64,000 bases of DNA from contig NZ_CP107031.2 in NCBI RefSeq assembly GCF_027474845.2, positions 3,611,001 to 3,675,000 of the forward strand. Reading direction: 5' to 3'. Shown piece after piece: positions 28,626-36,867 of the stretch. This DNA comes from Maribacter aestuarii (lineage in GTDB: Bacteria; Bacteroidota; Bacteroidia; Flavobacteriales; Flavobacteriaceae). The notes under the pieces are model-generated. The model saw only the letters and a list, made by a program, of their open reading frames with translations. It made no database searches and was not told where the DNA came from. Each line of letters begins with the position of its first letter. Position 1 is the first letter of the stretch. The position numbers were made by a program, and so were the translations under genes.

Positions 28626-30048
28626 CGGAGTCTTTGATATCGTACTGGAGTACATAAACATCGTTTTTCTGGTGTTTACGGTGATCCTGTTTACCATGTT
28701 CACGGCCATGGGATACCTCTCCACCAGAAATTCTATCCATTACCGTAACAAGAATAGTTTTGGGGACATGTCCAAACTAATGGCATCACCTTTGGCACCC
28801 AGTATTACTATCATTGCACCTGCCTATAACGAAGGTATGACCATTGTGGAAAATATTCGTTCCCTAATGTCCTTGCGCTATGTGAACTATGAAGTAATGG
28901 TGGTTAATGACGGTAGTAAGGATGATACGCTTCAAAAAATGATTGACGCTTATGACCTCGTTAAGATAGAACAGGAAATTGATCCAGAATGGAGATCAAA
29001 ACCCATACGTGGAATTTATAAATCACCGCATAAGGCATTTTCAAAATTAACGGTCATAGATAAGGAGAACGGGGGCAAGTCCGATGCATTGAATACCGGT
29101 ATGGCACTTTCCACGAACCAATATGTGGGTTGTATAGATGTGGATTGTTTGCTTTTGCCCGATGCCTTGCTGCATGTGGTGAAATCGTTCTTTCAGCGGT
29201 CCGAGAAAAGAGTAATTGCCGTTGGTGGTGTTATTCGAGTGGCTAATTCATGCGTTATCCAGGGTGGACAATTGGAGGAAATCAGACTTCCAACGAACTG
29301 GTTGGCAAGGTTTCAGCTTTTGGAGTATACACGCAGCTTTATTCTAGGCCGTATGGCATGGGGAAGAATAGACAGCTTACTCATTATATCGGGAGCCTTT
29401 GGTTTTTTTGATCGTGAAATAGCTTTGGCCGTTGATGGCTATGACACCAATACTGTCGGTGAGGATATGGAAATCGTTTTTAAGATGAGACGGTACATGC
29501 ACGAGCGGAAACTGCCCTACACCGTAGAATATATCCCAGACCCTTTATGTTGGACAGAGGTTCCGGAGGATACCAAAATCTTAATAAATCAGAGAGATCG
29601 TTGGGCTCGGGGTAACTTGGAAACATTGTACAAGCATAAGGACATGTTCTTTAACCCCAAGTTTGGACGTTTGGGAATGTTAAGTTACCCGTACTGGTTC
29701 TTTTATGAATGGTTGGCACCTATCCTGGAATTTTTCGGTTTTTTCACCATTATACTTTTTTACTGGCTAGGAATTTTGAATTGGGACTTTTTCGTGGCCA
29801 TTACGGCCACCGTATATGTGTTTTCCATTATGTTCTCGTTCTATGCCATTCTATGGGACGTTTATTCATACAACGAATACAAAAAGACCAAGGACATACT
29901 TATACTTATGTTCTGCGCTATTATTGAACCCGTAACGTTCCATCCGCTAGTCGTGTGGTCCGCTATAAGGGGTAATTATAAAAAATTATTTAAGGTAAAA
30001 TCCGGGTGGGGATCGCAGGTCCGCAAAGGATTTGCCAAGGCAACGTAG
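28618..30048 (+). CDS. Processive family-2 glycosyltransferase (exopolysaccharide synthase)
   Basis: A 476-residue inner-membrane enzyme from the ATG at 28618 (MGSGVFDIV); a longer frame from 28495 would run far into the previous gene. Helix ~8-32 is followed by the GT-A domain: APAYNEG, VVNDGSKDDT, the D..D motif DVDCLLLPDA, GEDMEI (catalytic base) and QRDRWARGN (QxxRW). Three or more helices follow from ~365 on. This set is that of cellulose, hyaluronan and poly-GlcNAc (PgaC) synthases, closest in feel to the PgaC type. The sugar is unknown. It overlaps the HEAT gene by 8 nt. Confidence 0.88.
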   Translation: MGSGVFDIVLEYINIVFLVFTVILFTMFTAMGYLSTRNSIHYRNKNSFGDMSKLMASPLAPSITIIAPAYNEGMTIVENIRSLMSLRYVNYEVMVVNDGSKDDTLQKMIDAYDLVKIEQEIDPEWRSKPIRGIYKSPHKAFSKLTVIDKENGGKSDALNTGMALSTNQYVGCIDVDCLLLPDALLHVVKSFFQRSEKRVIAVGGVIRVANSCVIQGGQLEEIRLPTNWLARFQLLEYTRSFILGRMAWGRIDSLLIISGAFGFFDREIALAVDGYDTNTVGEDMEIVFKMRRYMHERKLPYTVEYIPDPLCWTEVPEDTKILINQRDRWARGNLETLYKHKDMFFNPKFGRLGMLSYPYWFFYEWLAPILEFFGFFTIILFYWLGILNWDFFVAITATVYVFSIMFSFYAILWDVYSYNEYKKTKDILILMFCAIIEPVTFHPLVVWSAIRGNYKKLFKVKSGWGSQVRKGFAKAT

Positions 30049-30050
30049 AG

Positions 30051-32438
30051 ATGCACGAGATACAAGACATAAAAATTGACCCTAGGTCCAAGAAATTGAA
30101 GGATTTTATTCCTTTGGTTATTTCCTTCTTTTTGGGGTTGGTGGTTTTGTCCGTATATCAAAATACGTCATTATATTTTTCTGGGGTTCTGGATAGTATT
30201 GTGAACAAGAGTTTTTTTATCCTACTGTTGCATCATTTAGGGTTTGCATCGGTATGTGCACTATTCCTAGCTTTCCTTTTTAATATTTTAGAGAACTGGA
30301 GACCAGGCAAAGGATTTTTAACCGTAAAAATCATCATTGGCATACTCTTGCTTGTTGAGGTGGTTCTCGTTAATTATTACGTGAGGAACTATGAGGTACT
30401 TGGCGCCAATTTTTCGGGATGGTCAAGTTTAAGTGGGACAAGGAATTCATTTTTTCAGGTAATAGGCATCTTAACACTGTGCATACTGGTAACTCATTAT
30501 AGTTACAAGTACATCACATCGTTTTACCGACTTATCAGTAGGATGTACCCATTTACAATCATATTATTCAGTCTATTTCTCGCTACCCTGTACTCTGAAA
30601 AAAAAGCTGTTAATGAAAATAAGACCCAACACCTATTGGAGCGCATTGGTAAAAATCTATTCGATACCAATGTTTATGAAGGTGATGCTGAATATCCGTT
30701 GTTAAAGGAGACCGACTATACGACTGACCTGCACAAATACTTCCATTTAAAATCGGACAGACCATCCATAAAGATAATCGTGGTAAACGGGTTGGGTAGT
30801 TCCTTTGTTAATGAAGGCGGTGCGTATATCAATTTTATGCCTTATCTGTCGTCCCTAAAAACAGAATCCCTCTATTGGAACAATTTCTTGAGCAATACAG
30901 GTGAAGACCATGGGGCATTACCCTCTATCGTTGGATCCTTACCTTTTGGTCAAAATGGGTTTACACATATAAATGAGCTGGTACACAGGAATACGTTATA
31001 CAGTATTCTACAAAAAAATGGCTATCTGACATCCTTTGCCTATGGAGGCAATAGTGCACTTAATGCCTATGATAAATTTCTGTACGAGGAAGGGGTAGAG
31101 CAAATTTTGGACAAAAATGCTTTTGGTAAAGAATATACAATGCAAACTGAGGATGCAGCGGGTATTTCACTTGGATATCCGGATAAGCAACTTTTTAAAA
31201 AGTATCATTCGAATATGTCGTCAGATACCATTCCTAGTTTAGATGTTTTGGTAACCCTAAGTACCAAGGAGCCCTATCAAATACCGATGATGGAGCATTA
31301 TTTGGAAAAGGTAGGGCTCAGCTTGTCAAATTCAAGATTTGGTGGGAGGACAAAACGAATAATCAATAAAAACGCAGCCCTATTTGCAAGCTTCCTATAT
31401 ACGGATGAGGCTATTGAAGAATTTATGGCCGCCGAGCAAAATCTTTCCAGTTATGACAATACGATTTACATCATCACAGGAAGTCATCATGCTACGGACC
31501 TACCACAGGAGAATACGCTCTCCCGTTACAGGGTCCCATTAATAATTTACAGCCCTCTACTAAAATCAGAGCAGGTTTTTAATGAAGTTGCTTCCCATGC
31601 GGACATCGTACCTACCTTACTTTCCTTGCTAGACAAGCAATACGGCATTGATGCACCAAAAGATGTGGCGTGGTTGGGTAGTGGTTTACAGGCACAAAAG
31701 AATCTCTTTAATAAAAAGCAAATCCCATTATTAAGAAGCACGAATAATATTCAGGATTATATCGATGGTTCTCATTTTTTAACGGACGGTGATGTATACG
31801 AGCTTGATCAAGATTTAAAATTTCTAGAGGCCGAAGAAGACAGTGAAATAGAGGCGATCAAAAAAAGTTTTGACCAGTTTAAGGCCATTAATGCCTATGT
31901 CACCACAGAAGATAAAATTCTCCCAAAGGATATTTCACTTATCACTTATACTGAAAATACGTTTACAAAGGAGCAAGAAATATGGATTCAGAGTGTGTTT
32001 AATGGACAAAACTTTGACGAAGCCTATGGTACGGCTCGTAGGCTGGCCCTGGATAATGATTGGAGCAGGTCTTTGTTGCTCTGCAAGTATATTTTAAGTG
32101 AAATCCCTAGACATGCCGACACAGAAATTTTAATGGGTAGACTCTATGCCTGGCAAGAAAACTATGAGAAATCCATATCGATTCTCGAAAAGGTTGTACA
32201 GAAATATCCAGACTATGAGGATGGTTATTGTGCGCTTTTGGATGCTTATTATTGGGCAGATAAGGATGAAAACGTCTTTTGGATAAAAGAATCTGTTGCA
32301 AAACATAAATTAACTCAGGACCTTTTAACGGAGAAGATTGAACGTTCGTTGCAAAAGGTTCAAGAAAAAAGAACCCAAGAATTACAAGAAGCTGTGAAAG
32401 AGGATAAAGGTGCAGTGGTCAAAAACAATACGAAATGA
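30051..32438 (+). CDS. Membrane LtaS/sulfatase-fold protein with TPR tail, probably inactive
   Basis: A 795-residue protein from the ATG at 30051, 2 nt after the glycosyltransferase stop. Five predicted membrane helices (to ~190) precede an extracytoplasmic alkaline-phosphatase-superfamily domain (~220-590). By comparison with LtaS, the metal Glu reads G/N (VVNGLGSS), the Thr nucleophile region reads NTGEDHGALPS without the Thr, the LSxHxPY-like motif reads LSTKEPY, and the GDH motif reads GSHH. YRVPLIIYSP and HADIVPTLLSLL still fit the fold. A C-terminal TPR region (~640-780) follows. It may bind or modify the polysaccharide. Confidence 0.75.
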   Translation: MHEIQDIKIDPRSKKLKDFIPLVISFFLGLVVLSVYQNTSLYFSGVLDSIVNKSFFILLLHHLGFASVCALFLAFLFNILENWRPGKGFLTVKIIIGILLLVEVVLVNYYVRNYEVLGANFSGWSSLSGTRNSFFQVIGILTLCILVTHYSYKYITSFYRLISRMYPFTIILFSLFLATLYSEKKAVNENKTQHLLERIGKNLFDTNVYEGDAEYPLLKETDYTTDLHKYFHLKSDRPSIKIIVVNGLGSSFVNEGGAYINFMPYLSSLKTESLYWNNFLSNTGEDHGALPSIVGSLPFGQNGFTHINELVHRNTLYSILQKNGYLTSFAYGGNSALNAYDKFLYEEGVEQILDKNAFGKEYTMQTEDAAGISLGYPDKQLFKKYHSNMSSDTIPSLDVLVTLSTKEPYQIPMMEHYLEKVGLSLSNSRFGGRTKRIINKNAALFASFLYTDEAIEEFMAAEQNLSSYDNTIYIITGSHHATDLPQENTLSRYRVPLIIYSPLLKSEQVFNEVASHADIVPTLLSLLDKQYGIDAPKDVAWLGSGLQAQKNLFNKKQIPLLRSTNNIQDYIDGSHFLTDGDVYELDQDLKFLEAEEDSEIEAIKKSFDQFKAINAYVTTEDKILPKDISLITYTENTFTKEQEIWIQSVFNGQNFDEAYGTARRLALDNDWSRSLLLCKYILSEIPRHADTEILMGRLYAWQENYEKSISILEKVVQKYPDYEDGYCALLDAYYWADKDENVFWIKESVAKHKLTQDLLTEKIERSLQKVQEKRTQELQEAVKEDKGAVVKNNTK

Positions 32439-33655
32439 ATCCTAGAAAAATAGTTTCCTTATTATTGATTTTCTGGATGTGCATTTCCAATGCCCAAGAA
32501 ATAGCCTATTCTGGAGATCCAGATGCTTCCTTTCTTGCCGCACGAGATTTGGCATTTGCGGGAGAGCGGCAAATTGCCAGGGATACCTTAAGGCAAATTC
32601 TTGCTGTATATCCGGAGTATACGGATGTTCGGTGTCTTTTGGCCAAGACCTATAGTTGGGACAACGAATTTGAAGAGGCCCGCCTGCAGTTCAACAGAAT
32701 TACAAGTGAAGACAAGAATAATAAGGATGTTTGGATTGGAGCCATAAAGAACGAACAATATGCAAAAAACTTCCATATTGCCCTAGGGCTTTGCAATAAG
32801 GCACTCATCTATTTAGAGGACGATTCCGAGCTTTTGAACTTAAAAGCTCAAATCTTAGAACAAATAGAGGCCCAACAACTACTTCAAAATGTTTTGAAGG
32901 AAACCAAAATTGAGGACCCAACGACCCAAGCCATAACCCTCTACACTCAAGGTGAGGTTTTTGACGAGCAGCTAGACCCAATGTATTACGGGGCACTAGA
33001 GTACAAAAAAGAAGCGAGTTGGGGCGTGTTGATTCCGAGATTAAATTTCAACCGTCGCTTCAATATCAACGGAGTACAGGCAGAGGTGGATGCATATCCG
33101 AGGTTTAATAAAACCCTTAGTGGCTACATAAATTATGGTTATTCCGCCTCTCAGATATTTCCCCGTCATAGAATAGGAGGGGAGGTCCTAAAGGAACTGC
33201 CTAAGGCAATGGAAGTATCTTTAGGATTTAGGCATTTGTCCTTTGATACCGATGATGCTACTATCCTCACGGGTACGTTTGGAATTTATAGGGGTAATTA
33301 CTACGCAGTAGTACGACCCTACATTATACCGGATAGTAGAAAAGGTTTAGGGGTTTCCGGAAATTTGTTGGTGAGACGTTATTTAAAAGACGGAAATAAT
33401 TTTCTAGGTATGAATTTGGTCTATGGTTTTGATACAGAACTCAACCAGTTTATTGTAGATGGGGAACTACTGGCGGAGACGCTGCTTTATTTGGAGGCAC
33501 AACGATTTAGGTTGGAGTATCAATTCAGTAATGGTGACGGAAACAACCTTTATAAGGCCAATATAGGCGTCAACCGGCAAGAACTTGCATTTAGCTCCGG
33601 TAACTTCTTTTTATCGGTTACCGCTGGACTGGCGTATTCCATTAAATTCCGTTGA
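32435..33655 (+). CDS. YaiO-family TPR / outer-membrane beta-barrel protein
   Basis: A 406-residue protein with a signal peptide (SLLLIFWMCISNAQ). Residues ~25-150 are TPR-like repeats (ARDTLRQILAVYPEYTDVR, KTYSWDNEFEEARLQF). The rest (~190-406) is a YaiO-type beta barrel ending LAYSIKFR, with strands such as VSLGFRHLSFD and YYAVVRPYIIP. Its start overlaps the preceding stop (ATGA). The TPR-plus-barrel plan is that of polysaccharide export proteins such as PgaA; YaiO proteins are linked to exopolysaccharide loci. I infer an outer-membrane exit pore. Confidence 0.85.
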   Translation: MNPRKIVSLLLIFWMCISNAQEIAYSGDPDASFLAARDLAFAGERQIARDTLRQILAVYPEYTDVRCLLAKTYSWDNEFEEARLQFNRITSEDKNNKDVWIGAIKNEQYAKNFHIALGLCNKALIYLEDDSELLNLKAQILEQIEAQQLLQNVLKETKIEDPTTQAITLYTQGEVFDEQLDPMYYGALEYKKEASWGVLIPRLNFNRRFNINGVQAEVDAYPRFNKTLSGYINYGYSASQIFPRHRIGGEVLKELPKAMEVSLGFRHLSFDTDDATILTGTFGIYRGNYYAVVRPYIIPDSRKGLGVSGNLLVRRYLKDGNNFLGMNLVYGFDTELNQFIVDGELLAETLLYLEAQRFRLEYQFSNGDGNNLYKANIGVNRQELAFSSGNFFLSVTAGLAYSIKFR

Positions 33656-33859
33656 AATATTAACAAATCTGGCTAACGGAATTCACGGGAAGCCTTTGAA
33701 ACAGTAGGTTCTTGATTATTTTATAGCTTAACCTCCAACTTTTTACATTTTTACAACAAAAATTAATGGGTACACCACAATTAATTGTGACGACTTTACC
33801 TTTTAAGTACATTCACAATGTAAAATTATATGACCCAAATCATATTAAAACCATAATAA
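33656..33859. other. Spacer between the polysaccharide operon and the micro-ORFs
   Basis: About 200 nt of AT-rich spacer with no open frame of note. A promoter for the two micro-ORFs most likely lies here; no box could be matched with confidence. Confidence 0.4.
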
Positions 33860-33958
33860 ATGCTTTACGATACCTACGGAGAAGAGTACTTGGTATTCCT
33901 TCAAGATTTAAACGAAATTTTAAGCCTTAACGAATTAGCGGAACTAGACTACATGTAG
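33860..33958 (+). CDS. Micro-ORF 1 (32 residues), FLQDLNEIL type
   Basis: A 32-residue open frame starting with ATG. It contains FLQDLNEILSLNELAEL, an acidic amphipathic stretch. A second small frame 36 nt downstream repeats the F-x-QDLN-x-IL pattern. Such duplicated patterns are hard to explain by chance, which supports real small proteins. No signal peptide or membrane helix is seen. Function is unknown. They follow the exopolysaccharide operon by 204 nt on the same strand. Confidence 0.45.
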   Translation: MLYDTYGEEYLVFLQDLNEILSLNELAELDYM

Positions 33959-33994
33959 TCAAGCCCACTAGCAAACCCGACAAAACTGAAAGAC

Positions 33995-34096
33995 ATGGCA
34001 CATCAAAATCAAGACAACACCTCTTATCAAAATTTTATTCAAGATTTGAACAGTATTTTGGTAGATTACAATATCAACAAACTAACATATTCTTAG
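33995..34096 (+). CDS. Micro-ORF 2 (33 residues), FIQDLNSIL type
   Basis: A 33-residue open frame beginning MAHQNQDN with the segment FIQDLNSILVDYNI. It is related to micro-ORF 1 (F-x-QDLN-x-IL) and precedes the strong bidirectional terminator by about 20 nt, as a real last gene of a transcript would. It has no known domain. The pair may be small regulators; this is not shown by the sequence. Confidence 0.45.
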   Translation: MAHQNQDNTSYQNFIQDLNSILVDYNINKLTYS

Positions 34097-34117
34097 TGTT
34101 TTAGTGTGTATTAATTA

Positions 34118-34152
34118 AAGAAGCGCCTGCAATAAAATTGCGGGCGCTTCTT
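34118..34152. terminator. Bidirectional terminator between micro-ORFs and rpoD
   Basis: A 16-bp stem (one G-T pair) with an AAA loop: AAGAAGCGCCTGCAAT pairs with ATTGCGGGCGCTTCTT. It lies between the convergent micro-ORF transcript and rpoD and can serve both. Confidence 0.85.
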
Positions 34153-34176
34153 ATATGAGACTGTTGTACTGGGAAA

Positions 34177-35040
34177 CTATCCCAAATACGTCTTTAATAA
34201 TTTACTTCTAGAGGCATGGCGCAGTTTGCGAATTGCCTTTTCCCTAATTTGACGAACTCGTTCCCGAGTCAAATCAAAGGTTTGGCCAATTTCTGCCAAG
34301 GTCATTGATTGTTGATCGCCAATGCCGTAGTAAAGTTTTACCACATCCGCTTCCCTAGGCGAAAGTGTCTCTAAAGCCCTATTGATCTCCGTATTCAAAG
34401 ACTGTTGCAACAACTGGTTATCCGGTCTGGGTGATTCCCCAGAACGTAGAACGTCATATAGGTTAGAATCCTCACCCTCCCTTAACGGCGCATCCATGGA
34501 TACATGTCTTCCAGAGTTTTTTAGGGATTGCTTGACCTCTGTTACGGTCATTTCCAGTTCCTTTGCGATTTCTTCGGCAGAAGGTGGTCGCTCATGGGCT
34601 TGCTCCAAATAGGAAAACGTCTTTTTAATTTTATTGATGGAACCGATTTTGTTCAACGGTAGGCGTACTACCCTAGACTGCTCGGCCAAAGCTTGTAAAA
34701 TGGATTGTCTAATCCACCATACGGCATAGGATATAAATTTAAATCCACGAGTTTCGTCAAAACGCTTCGCAGCCTTAACCAACCCTAAATTTCCTTCGTT
34801 AATTAAATCCGGAAGTTTTAATCCTTGATTTTGATATTGTTTTGCCACAGAAACTACGAACCTAAGGTTGGCAGTGGTCAATTTTTCTAATGCTATTTGA
34901 TCTCCCTCACGTATTCTTTGGGCTAATTCTACTTCTTCATTTGCAGTAATTAAATCAATCTTACTGATATCCTGCAGGTATTTGTCCAATGATTTTGATT
35001 CGCGATTGGTAACCTGCTTGATAATCTTTAGTTGCCTCAT
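34177..35040 (-). CDS. rpoD: RNA polymerase primary sigma factor RpoD/SigA
   Basis: A 287-residue sigma-70 factor of the short type normal for Bacteroidota, without a long region 1.1. Region 1.2/2.1 starts [15 protein letters not shown]; region 2 has [30 protein letters not shown] and [15 protein letters not shown] (2.3-2.4); region 3 has [12 protein letters not shown]; region 4.2 has [29 protein letters not shown]. It directs housekeeping transcription from TAnnTTTG promoters. It has its own unit, ending at the strong terminator at 34118-34152. Confidence 0.96.
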   Translation of the reverse strand: MRQLKIIKQVTNRESKSLDKYLQDISKIDLITANEEVELAQRIREGDQIALEKLTTANLRFVVSVAKQYQNQGLKLPDLINEGNLGLVKAAKRFDETRGFKFISYAVWWIRQSILQALAEQSRVVRLPLNKIGSINKIKKTFSYLEQAHERPPSAEEIAKELEMTVTEVKQSLKNSGRHVSMDAPLREGEDSNLYDVLRSGESPRPDNQLLQQSLNTEINRALETLSPREADVVKLYYGIGDQQSMTLAEIGQTFDLTRERVRQIREKAIRKLRHASRSKLLKTYLG

Positions 35041-35192
35041 ATATATCTATGTGTTAAAAATTAGAAGTTGTACAAGTTTACATAATACATTTTTATTACG
35101 TCTTTTCCAAAGGGATACCGATAATCTTTTACATAAATTATGAGTATTTAAGAAATATTAAGACCCTTGTAAGCTTTTAGCGCTACTTATTC

Positions 35193-35200
35193 TATTTTTG
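35193..35200 (+). promoter_or_regulatory. Putative promoter of the DUF6155-ghrA unit
   Basis: TATTTTTG fits TAnnTTTG; a TTG lies 23 nt upstream at 35167-35169, within the allowed spacing. The start codon follows 16 nt downstream. Confidence 0.45.
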
Positions 35201-35216
35201 AATTAATTGTTGTTGC

Positions 35217-35726
35217 ATGAGCAAAAGAGCATTAAAGACCTATTTGTCGGAATTGTCCAAAAAAGACCTGGAGGAGCAACTTATGGATTTATACACTCGC
35301 TTTCCTTCGGTAAAGACCTACTACGACTTTGTTTTTAATCCCAAAGAAGAAAAGCTGGTTCAGGAGGCCAAAGCGAAAATTTCCAATGAATACTTTCCGG
35401 TAAAGCGAAGAAGGCCAAAGGCCAGGCGTTCCGTAGCTCAAAAATACTTGAAACACTTTCTGAAACTGGGTATGGACCCGCATATGGTGGCCGACGTTAT
35501 GTGCTTTAATTTAGAAATTGCCCAAACCTTTGCCATGGACCGCAACGTACCGGACGCCTTTTATAAAAGCATGGCCAATTCCTTTACGGAAATGACTACT
35601 TATATTTCACAGAATGGCCTTTTGGCGGATTACCGGGAACGCATGCTTAAAATTTACAAAGAAACACAAGAACAAAACTGGCTCTTTGAGGAGGATTTCT
35701 CCCGAGCCCTAGATATCATTGATTAG
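35217..35726 (+). CDS. DUF6155 family protein
   Basis: A 169-residue soluble, basic protein. The opening MSKRALKTYLSELSKKDLEEQLMDLY, the FVFNPKEEKL segment and the VKRRRPKARRSVAQKYLKHF stretch are features of the DUF6155 family found in Bacteroidota. The arginine-rich centre could contact nucleic acid, which is an inference. The ghrA-like gene starts directly after its stop codon with no gap, so they are co-translated. Confidence 0.72.
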   Translation: MSKRALKTYLSELSKKDLEEQLMDLYTRFPSVKTYYDFVFNPKEEKLVQEAKAKISNEYFPVKRRRPKARRSVAQKYLKHFLKLGMDPHMVADVMCFNLEIAQTFAMDRNVPDAFYKSMANSFTEMTTYISQNGLLADYRERMLKIYKETQEQNWLFEEDFSRALDIID

Positions 35727-36656
35727 ATGGCAATTGTTATAATTAGACAGGACGGAAAAATAGACCTTTGGAAGGACGCCCTTTTAGAGGCAGATCCTTC
35801 GATAAAGGTTTACAATTACTTGGAAGAACATCCTAAAGAGGGGGTGAGCATGGCCCTCACATGGAAACACCCCGAAGAAAGCTTATCCGTTTACCCTAAT
35901 CTTAAATGTATTGCCTCGGCAGGTGCAGGGGTAGATTATATTTTTGAGGACGAAACTGTTCCAAAAAACATTCCCATCACCCGTATTGTAGACCCCTATT
36001 TGGCCGGTGATATGTCCGAACATGTTTTAGCGGTAATCATGGCGCATATTAAGAATTTGAACGCCTATAAATTGAATCAAGTTGCCGGTATATGGAAAAC
36101 CATAGCTTATAAGCGTATAAAGGACGTAACCGTGGGTATTATGGGACTTGGAGAACTAGGTTCGTTAACCGGGTCGGATTTATATCGTTACGGATTTACC
36201 GTACAGGGCTGGTCCAGAAGCAAAAAAAGTATTGAAGGCGTCAAAACTTTTGCTGGGGATGCGGAACTCAAGCCCTTTTTAAATACAACGGATATTCTGG
36301 TTTGCTTGCTTCCGTTAACTCCGGAGACCACGGGAGTTTTAAACGCTTCGCTATTTCGGCAATTACCTGAGCATGCATATGTAGTTAATGTAGCCAGAGG
36401 TGGTCATCTGGTGGATGAGGATTTAGTGCAAGCCCTGCAAATTGGTCACCTCTCAGGTGCCTGCTTGGATGTTTACCATCAAGAACCGTTGCCTAAAGAC
36501 CATCCCTTTTGGAGCCATCCTAAAATTCACATGACGCCCCACTACGCCAGCGTTTCGGACACCGCATCGGTTATACCACAGATCATAGAAAATTATCATC
36601 GGATAGCAAAAGGACATCCTTTGCTCAACGAGGTCGATCGCAAGAAAGGCTACTAA
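35727..36656 (+). CDS. ghrA: Glyoxylate/hydroxypyruvate reductase A-like D-2-hydroxyacid dehydrogenase
   Basis: A 309-residue NAD(P)H-dependent enzyme of the GhrA type. The Rossmann motif is GIMGLGELG (~140-148), with the catalytic arginine in NVARGGHLVD, the glutamate in VYHQEPLP and the histidine in MTPHYA. It reduces glyoxylate and hydroxypyruvate to glycolate and glycerate. The N-terminal substrate domain shows SAGAGVDYIF, normal in this group. The gene follows DUF6155 without a gap. Confidence 0.88.
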   Translation: MAIVIIRQDGKIDLWKDALLEADPSIKVYNYLEEHPKEGVSMALTWKHPEESLSVYPNLKCIASAGAGVDYIFEDETVPKNIPITRIVDPYLAGDMSEHVLAVIMAHIKNLNAYKLNQVAGIWKTIAYKRIKDVTVGIMGLGELGSLTGSDLYRYGFTVQGWSRSKKSIEGVKTFAGDAELKPFLNTTDILVCLLPLTPETTGVLNASLFRQLPEHAYVVNVARGGHLVDEDLVQALQIGHLSGACLDVYHQEPLPKDHPFWSHPKIHMTPHYASVSDTASVIPQIIENYHRIAKGHPLLNEVDRKKGY

Positions 36657-36815
36657 TTAGGCCCGGAATCCAATTAGCGAGCTGCGTTCAGCGCTTTGTG
36701 CAAAATGTGTTTTTAAGCACTTCCATATGAGCGCATTAGCAAAATCAGTTGGAACTGTTCCGATTTTTTATGAACGTTTTTGAGGTGTATATTTCTATCA
36801 TGAGTAAAAATCCTC

Positions 36816-36858
36816 TAATTTTGTAAGGTTTTTTATGAATTAACCCTGTCAAACCTTA
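36816..36858 (+). promoter_or_regulatory. Putative promoter box and leader hairpin of the helicase gene
   Basis: TAATTTTG (36816-36823) fits the TAnnTTTG -7 consensus. Immediately after it, TAAGGTTT (36824-36831) can pair with AAACCTTA (36851-36858), giving an 8-bp hairpin in the start of the leader. No good -33 box was found. Confidence 0.35.
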
Positions 36859-36867
36859 GCGATTCTT

